NCBI GenBank assembly: GCA_016165875.1
Contig: JABBOT010000004.1
Span: forward strand, 32,889,866-32,953,865
Length of the DNA stretch: 64,000 nucleotides
Direction: 5' to 3'
DNA from: Acanthopleura granulata
Taxonomy: Eukaryota > Mollusca > Polyplacophora > Chitonida > Chitonidae
In this document: positions 36,500 through 47,397 of the stretch, piece after piece
Numbering within the stretch: position 1 is the stretch's first letter
How the letters are laid out: each line of letters begins with the position of its first letter
Position numbers and translations under genes: made by a program
Notes under the pieces: generated by a model
The model's input: only the letters and a program-made list of their open reading frames with translations
What the model was told of the DNA's origin: nothing
The model's database searches: none

Positions 36500-36628
36500 A
36501 TGATATACCCGAGCGGATGAATTTGTGCGAAACGGCCGGAGAAATTCTCTTGTGCGCCCGCGCGATTTGTTCCCCACAGATACTGATGTTGTCTGGGGTC
36601 GGTCAACGAAACATCTGCAGGTTCTGGG
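36500..36628 (+). pseudogene. GMC pseudo-exon 6
   Basis: Keeps the acceptor (gtgttgcag) and donor (gtgagt) and the words [19 protein letters not shown]. It has lost about 14 nt near its start, about 23 nt in the middle and one base in the A-run before CATCTGCAGG, so the frame shifts. Confidence 0.92.
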
Positions 36629-36639
36629 GTGAGTGTTGA

Positions 36640-36785
36640 CGGTAGGGGGCCAGAATGACCACCAGACCGTAGCACTCTTCTTTGTTTTTTCAAATCTTGA
36701 CCTCCTGCCGAAAAGTTGCAACCAGCTCAGCCAAAGCTGGGATTCGAGCCCTTCGTAAGGGGCCGGGTTTAGAACAAGATTCAAA
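36640..36785 (-). repeat. Possible SINE remnant
   Basis: On the minus strand a B-box-like GGGCTCGAATCCCAGC (about 36733-36748) is followed by unclassified sequence. It directly follows pseudo-exon 6 and has no match in the intact gene's intron. Confidence 0.3.
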
Positions 36786-36945
36786 TAAGCTTATTTATAT
36801 TGTTTAAGTTAAAATATGATTGTTCTTCTCTGTTCTCTTGGGCCTACACTAAAAGCTTTTGTGATGGCGATTTTCTTCTGCTTATTGTTTCCTTCCAGTA
36901 TGTTTCGTGTGATAATTTGATGTATGCTCATTGTGATGGACCCAG

Positions 36946-37016
36946 ATTCCCGTAGAGGCGGACCTACCTGTTGGAGACAATTTCCGAGACCATTGTGCAA
37001 GTTTAGGCATTGTAAG
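36946..37016 (+). pseudogene. GMC pseudo-exon 7 (5' part)
   Basis: [21 protein letters not shown] matches exon 7 of the intact gene, then homology is lost. The substitutions are mostly synonymous, so this part stayed coding for some time after duplication. Confidence 0.88.
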
Positions 37017-37060
37017 CATTGTGCACACAGGAGCACTTTGACCGGTACAACACGGTTAGA

Positions 37061-40000
37061 GAAGGTATGTCTGTCATCACATGCATTCTTTATCAGGTTT
37101 TCTGTACAAATCCCTAGATAATTTCTACCTGCATGTAGTGGAGGGTAGCATGAAATCTTAAACTCCTTCCGTCCGCCATTCTGTCCATCACGAAATACTT
37201 TTGAGCTGAAACGGTGTATGTAGTTACATCATGACGAGTTCGACATGTAGTTAAGGATCGCCTAATAGATCCCCTAACAGACCATTTGACACATTTATGA
37301 CCAGTTTTGTCCTGTTGTACATGTTGCCCTGTGCGTTACCTTGATGGCGCAAACACGTACATGCATTGCGAAAAACGGTTCCATATTCTTAACTGGAACC
37401 TTATACATAATCTCACCGACACAAGTTACAGGTGAAGATCGAGTTATTGGCCGTTCGTGTGAAATGTAAATTCATCATATAATCATATTCCTTTAGTTGT
37501 AATTTTAAGATATTTATAGGCTAAAACCAAAAGACGGCTGTGTATAAAGAAAAATGTGTATTCATATGAAATCAGTGTTTGCCAGTTTGTAGAATATTTA
37601 ATCACAGTATAGCGGTAGTGACAAAGTGTGGACGGTCACGATCAGCTTGGTGTTAAATGCTTGGGTGGATAAAGCTGTTCGCCTTAGGAATCTGTAATGT
37701 ACTGTAAAGCTAACATTAGACTTTGTTTACACCTGTTTTTACAAATACAACTTGGCACAACCATAAATACAAGAGAAAGCGCGGACGGTATCCGACTGCA
37801 ACGCGCGTGTTTTCAGTATAGGACACGTGAGGACCAGGTTCAAACCCAGCCTTGAACACAAAATTTGTAAATTCCCCCGAGCACTCACGTTTTGTGTGGA
37901 CTTGGTGTCAATAACGCTCACATGATCATTTGCGCAGTTAAACGTTCGTTGAAACCCAGGTTTCTTCCACCAAAATATGTTGTGTGCATGAAGCGTTTAA
38001 TTAAATTTTAATTAGGAATTCTTGGCGGTCTACAGCTTCGAGATACGGTTGCATTGTATTGAGCCAGCCTGTAAGCTGTATTTAAAGTGTATACAATTAA
38101 CTTCTGAACATTGTGTGTATGTAGTTTACCTCATTTGTTACGCATTATGCCGATCTGTAATTAATCTTGTACGTCCTTTGCCGTTAATGCTTACCTTGTT
38201 TTGGTAATGCACTGGACAATTTAGCTTTAAAATGTAGGCCTACTCCTATGAAGTGAAAGGGTATTCCTTGAATTAATTTCGTTGTCTTTCGTGCATCAAA
38301 CCTACCTTGTGAGGAATACTTCGGTTATTATGTCCTTGTGTATTGCATTAGACCTTCCAGGCTATAAACATACGTTATTGTCATTATTTGGCCTAGATTG
38401 TTACTCATTGTATAACTGTTTTCGAAGGGTCCGTTCATGCTTTAGATTCACTAAAAAGATGTTATGAAGAGGGGAAAGGTTTAAGTATGTTTGTGCGTAT
38501 TTATCACTAGAAGAGATTTCAAACTTTCCATCGCCCAAAATCGTGTCACTATTTGACTTATCACGAATTTGTTTGTACACAAATATCTTCTATACAATTG
38601 CTATGGTGTATGTAAAATACCCAAATAAGATAAAAATGTAACCTCTATCAGCTTTTCTTCTCTTACAGAGCATAGGCGATTCAGTGATCCCTGTATACAT
38701 AAGTATAAGTATAATAACAAACAGTTAATTTGAAGATCTTCTCAAAAATTATGTCTCTGCGGATTTTTTGGTTGATCTGAAAGCAGCAAGATCCGGCTGA
38801 TTCGTTTGCTGAAAGCGTTCACCTAGCCCCCTCCGATCGGCCACTGATCTATGCGTTAGGGGTAAAGTTCAAATCCAGCCGTCGCTAATGAAAGTGACAA
38901 GCTTTAGTTATTACATTTCCTTTTGAATCGGTTCTCAAAACTAATAATAAAATTTTACCAAGCAGAAATTTAAGTACATAACAGCAAAACACAACAAACA
39001 AATATGACTGATTCGTTCCTAATTTCAAATAATAGTATATCCAGGAATCAACAGAGCAGTGTGACCCTTCAATGAATGAGAATAAAAAGATCAAGACGAT
39101 GTATAGGGATTAATTTAATCTTTTGTTGAGAAATTCTTCAACAAACGACGTATACAATATATAAACTTTGTATAACAGTATATATATTAAATAATAATAT
39201 ACAATAAGTACGGGGCTGCTATATACATCCATGGCAAACCACGATACGACAGGGGCTAAAACATTCTGAATAATGTCAATATAAAACGTCCCCGTTAACA
39301 GCAGTTTCTAACGATAACAGCCATACAAAAGAAGGTCTGACGATGGTGCCATTGTGTGGGCCTACCACTAAAATACGCTAACAAGTGGAGTTGGGAAGAA
39401 CGGCGTTTTCCAGGTATAAACTGCGCTCTAAGTCTTCGCTCTGATTTTTGAGAAACCATTTTATCCAACACTACATCTCCTGGAACGATTGCCTCCTCGA
39501 CATCGATCACTGGTCTCCAACTACATGGCATGAGGGGCATATAGTTTCATATAGCACATTACGAAAGTTCCTTTTGCAGTCATTTTTTCAAGTTTGAATG
39601 AAAGTGTAATAAATTAATATATTCTCATCCGCCTTTAAGGCTATGGTGAGAACAATCAAAACAATTATGTATGCAAATAGATATAGTTACATTAAGAAAA
39701 AAAGTTTAAAATATACAAATAAATAAAAGAGCAAAAAACATTAAATGCTACACATGTTTTGGCTATTTTTCATATAAGATCCTAGGGCGTCAAAAGCTCA
39801 CTTAACTGGCGTTTACAGTAGTTGTGACATTGGGCACATATGTAAGAGAAGGAAAGATTGCACCAAACAATACAGCCACAGTTCCACGAGCACCTGCTCA
39901 TTCACGGAGACTAGGTTTCCAAACTTTCTACGAAGTTAACCTTGACACTTTTCTTTTTATATCTTGAAATTTTAGTTAAGTGTTACATTACAACGATTAC

Positions 40001-40880
40001 AGACCAATTTCAGAAGTATTTCTAGTAAAAAAAAAAAACATCTTATATATCGCCGTGTGTTTCAGTTAACTATTTATATACCTGTATATGAGACATGAGA
40101 TGTCTTGACATCAGTGACTTCCCTAGTCAGACCATAGCAATGCCTCTTCTGTGTAAATATACTTACAGGGAATCCTTCTTCCCAAACTCCCAGAGATCCT
40201 CCTCTCCTTATACTCGCTTTACACCACTGCTGTCACTAGTAAACGACTGACAACAATCTTGGACAAGATCGAGCTCAGGTAACGACGAGGAAAGTGATGT
40301 GAAGAAAAATGAAATCGAATTTGAATCACTTTTTTGTGGTTCTAATTTGATATTTGAGTTTCGTATTGTTCAGGATATGCACATGCACATTTTGTAGTAT
40401 TGCATGACATAATCAGGTAATACATGCACATATTGGATACATCCCACCTACTCGGCTGTACAGCTTGGACCCGAAATAGTTTTGATTGTAAGTTATTCTG
40501 CTTGGCATGTGACCTGGTCGACAATATTAATTACTGCCAGTAAAAAATCGTTGTATATGCGTTTTGTTTGAACAGTTATCCAGGAAACAGTTGAAACTTA
40601 TAACAAATTTGTCATGTCCTGGTCCATATCATGGATTGTCTGAATTAAGTCAATGTTCCCTCGTCAATATACACATCACTGTTGTGTTTTCCATGATTTT
40701 CCATGTTCTCAAGAGACAATTGTCTAAAAGTTACTTACAAAAGTTATTGAAATATATCACAATATGTTGAAACTGAAACGACCTACTCGTTAAACAGCAC
40801 AGGGAGAGGAATCATCTGGATCGGCGTGACATCTCCGAGAGCTGGAGGCATGTAACACCCTTGTATATAAAGTGTGGAAA
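37061..40880. other. Intergenic stretch with SINE-like remnants
   Basis: No gene recognised. B-box-like words with tRNA-like surroundings occur at about 37835-37850 (AGGTTCAAACCCAGC, with a GTTAAACG..GAAACCC end near 37940) and at 38868-38882 (AAGTTCAAATCCAGC). Both look like SINE remnants. The open frame at 39295-39540 (-) has no recognisable domain. Confidence 0.5.
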
Positions 40881-40884
40881 ATAT

Positions 40885-41481
40885 TTAGCCAAATAAAAGA
40901 AGTCTGGATATAATAATAGGAACGGTGGCTACCAACATAGGGCTGGAGCGGAAATGACTGGCACCGTTTTTCCCTTTGCATATGAGTGTCTCCTCTATCT
41001 GAATCAACGGGCATCTTTCTAGGCCGTCGGTAGATGCCCATTCAATTGGTTCATGTGGGTTTTGCAGCACACAATAACGCCTAAGTTTGTTCTTATTCTT
41101 CGTGTTAAGCGGAAAGGCCACGTTTTCCTTCAGTGACTGTTCGGACCAAGTGAAATTTTGGGAATTATTCCTTTCCACTCCCACAATGTACCCATTCCCT
41201 ATCAGCGTGGGCGTGGTCTCATTAACGCATGGGTATCTGGAATGCCTGGCAAGAATAAACACTTCCTTATGAACCGGTTCTCCGTCCCCCTTCAAAACAC
41301 AGGTGACCGTGAACTTGACATCCACCAATCCTCCGGCACGGCTAAAGTGGTTCTGGTCGTACCCAAAAAGCACCATTTTATACCTGAGTGCCATGTCCTC
41401 GATAGGAGCGGAACACCCAGCCGTCATTACCACGAACAACCCGAGCACAGACAGCCTAATCAGTATCACCATCATCATCAT
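40885..41481 (-). CDS. Small secreted or membrane-anchored six-cysteine protein, NTR/TIMP-like fold suspected (paralog 1)
   Basis: 198 aa, beginning at the ATG run at 41481. A splice acceptor (tttcaatttgttacag) ends at 41497, only 15 bp upstream, so the 5' UTR or a few more codons lie in an unseen exon. Residues 5-21 form a signal peptide with likely cleavage before C23. Six cysteines are at 23, 61, 85, 137, 157 and 168. VTCVLKGDGEPVHKEVFI and GNGYIVGVER resemble the beta-strands of netrin/TIMP-like modules. N-glycosylation sequons are at N87, N105 and N109. The hydrophobic C-terminus (182-198) suggests a GPI anchor or membrane tail. I do not recognise the family. It is a tandem paralog of the gene at 45827-46384. 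Confidence 0.75.
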   Translation of the reverse strand: MMMMVILIRLSVLGLFVVMTAGCSAPIEDMALRYKMVLFGYDQNHFSRAGGLVDVKFTVTCVLKGDGEPVHKEVFILARHSRYPCVNETTPTLIGNGYIVGVERNNSQNFTWSEQSLKENVAFPLNTKNKNKLRRYCVLQNPHEPIEWASTDGLERCPLIQIEETLICKGKNGASHFRSSPMLVATVPIIISRLLLFG

Positions 41482-41499
41482 GGGAAGGCAGAGGCACTG

Positions 41500-44400
41500 T
41501 AACAAATTGAAACATGCGTTTATTCTCTATAAACAATGACAGGATATAAACTGCACTCTGCTCATTGATGAAGATTGATGATTTGCTTCAACTAAATCAT
41601 TTCGTCTTCCACAAAAGCACTAGTGTTTTTTATTTATTTTATTTCGTCATTGTTGGTTAACGCCCAACTCACTTTTTCACCTACACGATGGCTCTCTGAT
41701 TTATAAGTAGAGCAAACCGGCCTGACCGACCTTTGGCTTCTTCATGTATGATGTACAGATATCCACACATTATTTGAGGAAGACAGTTCATATTTCTTGT
41801 GTAAAAATATCGTTTTTTCTCTAAAAAAATTATTATTTTCTAGAAAGTAAAAGAATACGTTCAAATTCTCAAAAAGACAGACGAACTTTACTACAAAACT
41901 GCTAAATAAACCGCCGTGCACTTACAAAGATATGTAGAAAAAAACAGATTCTGAAATTGCTTGACACTATAAACAAGCTAGGTTATACAAACCAGAGTAA
42001 TTAAGAAAGGTAATATCTTCTACTTTGTGTACACTGTTCTTGACATTGAAGGCTGTTGCCATAGGCCCTTTCTGACTGCAGAAGTTTTGACCGACGGGCC
42101 CAGTCTACAACTAAATAACTGTACATCAGCTGATTTGCAACTCAGAATCTGAATTTACCTTGACATTCTTTGAACTATTTAATGTGAAAGTACAACAGAC
42201 GAGATGTAGCTATGGAGAAAGTTGAGAAGGTTTTATTTTCACCTTGCTAGCCTGATGTATTACATTTTACACCCACAATGTAATGCGATTCTTTTGGCCT
42301 CTATATTTGAAAAATTATTGTCTCGGTATATTAGCAATTACTGTTTGACTCTTGACTCATTTACATGTCATTTAGATTCTCTATAAAATTTTCATGTTCT
42401 TTATCTATGAAATCCGTAAGTTATAAAAATGGGTTCATAAAGCTTGTTTACATGGCTGAAAACATAAAAAACTCAAATCCGAAATATGTAAATACTTGCA
42501 GCGGACGAATGCTGGCACATACTATATTGATATACTTCATCGTTTATTATTATTAAAGAGCATATACGCTTATCTTATGCACAGTAACAACACTGGTTTG
42601 GTTTCTGTTTTGTTTTGCTTCTCTTACCAGTTTTACCATTTCATTGTATTTTGGGTTCGTTTATTTTCTAAATTTTCCATTGTAACATCCTGTGTGAATA
42701 ACAGAAATAAACTGTTGCCCGGAATACTCATTTTGATTGACGGCGGACATACGGTTTCGACGCCTTCGTTCCTTTTTTTTTAAACGTACAGTTTCGTGTT
42801 CACAAATTGACCGGCAGACGAATACTCCACGGCCATATATTTTCTTCACATATATCATCATAACAGTTACAAATCGAGAAGGCTTCAGATAAGACTGTGT
42901 GCCCTGGGGTTATAGTGCACAGCTATGATATTTTGTCATGAAATGTAATTTTGTCTAGTTGCTGTGTCATCTGTAAATCTGCTGTATTCACTCCACTCAA
43001 AACAGCTTATGCTTGTCTTCAGACTATGGCTCTTCCACCCCAGTGTCTCCAGGTGAATAGTCGCCACGCCTGTCTGCGTTGATGTGTTGCTCAATTGTTT
43101 CTTCCGCACATCAATATTACATATGAAAAGATATTTACATGATATATTTAAAAAACACAAAGTGCATGTACACAGCTCTTTATCAACAGTTGTTCACGTA
43201 TAAAAATTTAATTTGACACGAAAACAATTGTATTGTATTTTTGGAGAAAGGTAATTGCATTTTTGCTGGGAACGCCCTAGGGAAGTCGTTATAATAGTAT
43301 TTGGCAGTCTGCCAGCGCACGAAAATAGCGGTGTTTTTCATGTTAGATGCTTACCTGTTTCATTTTGAAATTACAGAGATCAAGCCCACATCAGCTGAAA
43401 AAAATGTTACAGTCCAATTTTCTCATGGATGATTTACACCGCAAAGCCTCCAAAAATTCAGAGACGACGCAAATCCTGATCAAGATCATATCTGATATTT
43501 GTACTTACTTGTGTTCTTTGTTATGATGGAATAGAGCTTCCTAATACCCTTTGAGTTTTGCATCAGGAGTGATCTTAATATATACTAATATAGATCTCCA
43601 TATCCTTCCCTGAGTGTGGCGCAGAATGTGTGCGTATTAGGAATACATTTGCCTATAAGGTTCCACGCACCACAAACTGAAGAGGACACCATGTTCGGCA
43701 AATTACTGCATGTGTTAATTTGTGTTAATGCAAACTTGGATATGAAATCAAGAAATCACATGTATAAGCTTAAAACATAAATCAGTGGGATACCATTAGA
43801 TACAGTCACGTGGAATCGGCTTTCCATTCTCGTTCCTTTGTTTTGTTTTGGTGTTTTTCGTGTCTCTCTGGGTTGGTTAGTGTACAGCCTGTCATAGCCT
43901 GTAATACCCAGCGCTGAGGGCGTCTTCCACAGTATGCACTCAGACATTCTCAAATTAAGAAGACAGTATATGACAAAAAGAAACGTAAACATCTCACACT
44001 TGCATGTTTCCGAATTTTTTTCAGCTGTAAATTAGTGTTGGCATAATACGTCCTTTTCTGGTAATTTTTTTTCTCCTACGAGCATATTTCGATTTTCTGG
44101 AATATATTCGACGGCCTACATGTGGAACTGATCTTGGATGAAGATGTATAATCTGCGAGCAGGTGTACGATGTTGTCATCTCCTAATTCACAAAACATAC
44201 TTCACGATGATGTCATCTCCTAATTCACAAAACATACTTCAAGTCTTATTTTGTATGATGGATGAGTGAGAGGAGGAAACGTATGACAGACACCTTATTC
44301 AATGTCTGTAGATGAAACATGCATGGCTTGTAAGGCAGTGAAGTATACCGAGAATTGTAAACACCTCTCTATAAGTAGCGAAACTGAACTGTTTTCTGTA

Positions 44401-45826
44401 TACCAGATCATCACTGTTTAAGAGTCGACTAATTATTGTCACATGCATTCCTTCGTCACAGATGTACGTTTCAAAGGTAACCATGTCCAGATTTTACAAA
44501 ATGCCACGTAAAACTGTACATTGTTAAGATCATTATATGGCGAGATATAATTGTCTTAGCTGACAATGAAACAGTCATTAGTATGGCATGTTGCGCATGA
44601 TTTTCGGGTTCACGCCATCCGTATTCGTTGCCAATTAACATTGGTTAACGTTATGTAATAGAAATTGAGTGTAAGACGTTACACGCAGGCAAGTACGACC
44701 AGAAAGCAAGACAAAATCAGCCCCGTTCCATGCAATAAGAAGGAAATTACATATACATATTAGGAAAGGCCAATTATAAGTCAAGATATACAGTTGAATT
44801 TGTATTACACGAAACCGCACACAGTGACATCACACAGTGCTATAAAAAATAATGCGAAATGTCCATGTATCAGCTATATGTTTATTGTGCATTATGCAGA
44901 AAACTGTTGATCGATGTTGCAATAGAACAGCAAAGTAAAAGCACATGTTTATAAAACAGCATGAAAAGCAGAATCTCTTGCGCCGAAGTGTGGTGGGGTT
45001 CTTATTTCCCGCCTTGTCTATTACCTACGGATGCTCGTGGAACAATGTGTCTAAGACTGAGAGAGGAAATAAGCCTTTCGGAGTACAGAGCACGAGCTGT
45101 TGTCAGGTACGAGCATCCCCTGGTGATCTGAACAGCAAATTAATTGTCAGGGTATTGTTCCTGTTTGCCGTTCTTTTAAACCTATGGCAGCAATTGTGTA
45201 CATAGCAAGAAGATTGGCATACATATAAAAATGAACAAAAATGAACCCCACTAGCTTTCTGTTGTGAAGAGACGAACAGAATCTTGCCCAATTAGCCAAC
45301 TTATTTTTCCACAAAAAATCAACGTCCGAAACAATGTTAAAACTGAAACAGGTTACCTTTAATATGTAATGGATTATGATGTGAACCAAACATTGACGGT
45401 GATATATTCCTTTGTGGCAAATTTCACACAACGCTTTAAGGCAATTGTCGAACCTTTACGGTGTGCACTGAACTGTACCAATGTCACGCAAGCAGCAAGG
45501 GACAGCAGGGAACCCGTCCTCAATGCTTAAGGTGCAGGTCTAAGAGAGCAAAGGTGTAAGAACTGCTTCATAGCTCTGTTGTCCGAGGAGCATCAGCAAA
45601 GTATACAAAATGACCTTAAACCATAACCACTTAAGCCCTTGATCAACTGACAGGACAGGACTGGTAACTGCTCAGTGTACAAAAATTGTGGATGTTCTCA
45701 AACTCAGTTCTTCAGGATGTGGTATTTGAAGATTGCAATCTAAAGATTAAGTTTACTTAATATAGCGATGGTGCGTCCTGTCAGAATGCCCTTTGACCCT
45801 ATGCTTATTCCAGCCTACCATTTGTT
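41500..45826. other. Stretch between the two paralogous genes
   Basis: No coding exon recognised. Upstream non-coding exon(s) and the promoter of paralog 1 should lie here on the minus strand, but short 5' exons cannot be told from background. A 37-bp tandem duplication sits at 44169-44242. Confidence 0.5.
44169..44242. repeat. 37-bp tandem duplication
   Basis: Two adjacent units of 37 bp (44169-44205 and 44206-44242) sharing GTCATCTCCTAATTCACAAA, with two mismatches. This is a recent local duplication. Confidence 0.9.
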
Positions 45827-46384
45827 TTACAAAAACAGGTAGGTAAGAAATACGAAAATGGTGATGACCAACAAGCCCATAGATTGGGGAAGGCCAGCCG
45901 GGCAAGTAGCTAACTGCGTGTCCTTTATTTGACACTCGCTGGTGCCAGTATCACCCCCAGCCCCCTTGGGAGCCTCGAATTTGATAATTCCGCACAATTC
46001 GTCCATGTTTTCTTTCGTGTAATTAAAATAAACACCGTCCAAGGTGGCGTGAGATTTTGACCATACAAAAGACGTTGCGTTTAACCGGCTCAAGCCCATA
46101 ATATAGCTCTGTCCAATTTTCGTACTGATTTGCAAACAGGCGCCTGTCGGGTTATCCGTTAGAATAATCTCCTCAGAAACCTCTTGGTTGTCTCCCTTGA
46201 GAATGCAGAGGATCTTGAAGACTCTCTTTCCGGGAGTGCTGGTTTGCATGTGTTTTATGTCTTTGCCCAGAAGGATCAGTTCGTACTGGGAAGCCAATTC
46301 TCGCAACTCCGGCGATTTCCAGCCCCGCGGTTGGGTGCAGCCCCAGCTCAACCCCACCAATGCACTAAGCAACAGTAGTTTCAT
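45827..46384 (-). CDS. Small secreted or membrane-anchored six-cysteine protein, NTR/TIMP-like fold suspected (paralog 2)
   Basis: 185 aa from ATG 46384 (MKLLLLSALVGLSWG, a clear signal peptide, cleavage before C16). An in-frame upstream start is less likely because a splice acceptor (ttttttgttgacag) ends at 46411, so that start would be intronic. Cysteines at 16, 60, 83, 131, 151 and 161 match paralog 1 in number and spacing. YELILLGKD, ILCILKGDNQEVSEEIIL and GQSYIMGLSRLN align with YKMVLFGYD, VTCVLKGDGEPVHKEVFI and GNGYIVGVERNN. Sequons are at N102 and N121. Residues 168-185 are hydrophobic, so a GPI anchor or membrane tail is likely. Function unknown; an extracellular binding or inhibitor role is only a guess from the fold. 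Confidence 0.78.
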   Translation of the reverse strand: MKLLLLSALVGLSWGCTQPRGWKSPELRELASQYELILLGKDIKHMQTSTPGKRVFKILCILKGDNQEVSEEIILTDNPTGACLQISTKIGQSYIMGLSRLNATSFVWSKSHATLDGVYFNYTKENMDELCGIIKFEAPKGAGGDTGTSECQIKDTQLATCPAGLPQSMGLLVITIFVFLTYLFL

Positions 46385-46960
46385 CCTTGTGGAGAGTTGC
46401 GAAGTCGGTTCTGTCAACAAAAAACAATGATGGGCTCAAGTTTCAACTTTGTCATCACTCTTTAGCAGGCATTTCGCCCGGGCCACCTGTACCCGTGTAG
46501 GCTGAGAAACTGGCTTTCGAAGAGTACTCCTTGTCGGCCAAAACCGAACAGATTGTTCTAGCTTGTATTCTGGCATAGCTGTACCTGTCAAGCACTTTTA
46601 TGTAAATACATGATCGTGTCTGGACAGCTTGCTGGGGATAGGACAATCATTAATATGTATTTTCGTGTAGGAAGACATTGATAAATACGCGCTTGTACGG
46701 ATGAGTTACCCTCTATTGAGATTAAAGAGTTCTTATATAGGTCAACTATTCATAAGTCTGCCATCTTCATTTTATCAAGTCAGACACTTCGCCTATAGCT
46801 TTGTTTTCTGCCTTGATCCAACAGGCAGAAATAATCGATCCATCAGACTCGATAGCTGATGATTATTAGTGTACATATATTATCCAATCAAATAAAATCT
46901 TAGAAACACAAGAACTTTCCACACCTCTAACTATGGGGGCAAAACCGACATAAACAGACA

Positions 46961-47397
46961 GATGTTGGCCTGCTGTAATATTGTCATATTAGAACGTGGT
47001 CAGATGCTGGACTGCTGTCATATTGTCATATTAGAACGTGGTCAGATGCTGGACTGCTGTCATATTAGGACGTGGTCAGATGCTGGACTGCTGTCATATT
47101 GTCATATTAGAACGTGGTCAGATGCTGGACTGCTGTCATATTAGGACGTGGTCAGATGCTGGCCTGCTGTCATATTGTCATATTAGAACGTGGTCAGATG
47201 CTGGACTGCTGTCATATTGTCATATTAGAACGTGGTCAGATGCTGGACTGCTGTCATATTAGGACGTGGTCAGATGCTGGCCTGCTGTCATATTGTCATA
47301 TTAGAACGTGGTCAGATGCTGGCCTGCTGTCATATTAGGACGTGGTCAGATGCTGGCCTGCTGTCATATTGTCATATTGTCATATTTGGACGAGGTC
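46961..47397. repeat. Minisatellite with two unit lengths (34 and 42 bp) and a 194-bp higher-order period
   Basis: Eleven units share GACGTGGTCAGATGCTGG-type sequence. Long units (42 bp) carry an extra GTCATATT and read TTAGAACG; short ones (34 bp) read TTAGGACG. The order is L L S L S L L S L S, then an extended last unit with three CATATT blocks. Five-unit blocks therefore repeat with a 194-bp period. The open frames seen here on the + strand follow from the repeat and are not genes. Confidence 0.95.

Larger units (their letters stand above)
28235..37060 (+). pseudogene. Degenerate second copy of the GMC oxidoreductase gene
   Basis: Parts of exons 2, 3, 5, 6 and 7 occur in order and on the same strand as in the intact gene, with similar intron phases. 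Exon 1, the first half of exon 2 (FAD motif), exon 4 and exons 8-11 were not found. Lesions: the exon 2 donor GT became GA (28331); signature 1 is altered (PRGKGLGG to PGEKGLCG); TAA in frame in exon 5 (33682-33684) and loss of its donor; deletions of about 14 and 23 nt plus a one-base loss in exon 6; and exon 7 loses homology after about 70 bp. It is a tandem duplicate, not a retrocopy, because introns are kept. It could still be transcribed. Confidence 0.9.

Noticed and set aside
38790..38890. Possible tRNA gene (B-box AAGTTCAAATCCAGC)
   Set aside because: No matching acceptor stem or anticodon arm could be paired. Like the other B-box hits here, it fits a SINE head better.
39295..39540. 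81-codon minus-strand open frame
   Set aside because: No domain, no signal peptide and no splice signals; within chance length.
46385..46420. Upstream start for paralog 2 (MLTEPTSQLSTR extension)
   Set aside because: The extension crosses a good splice acceptor ending at 46411, and the signal peptide begins cleanly at the ATG at 46384.
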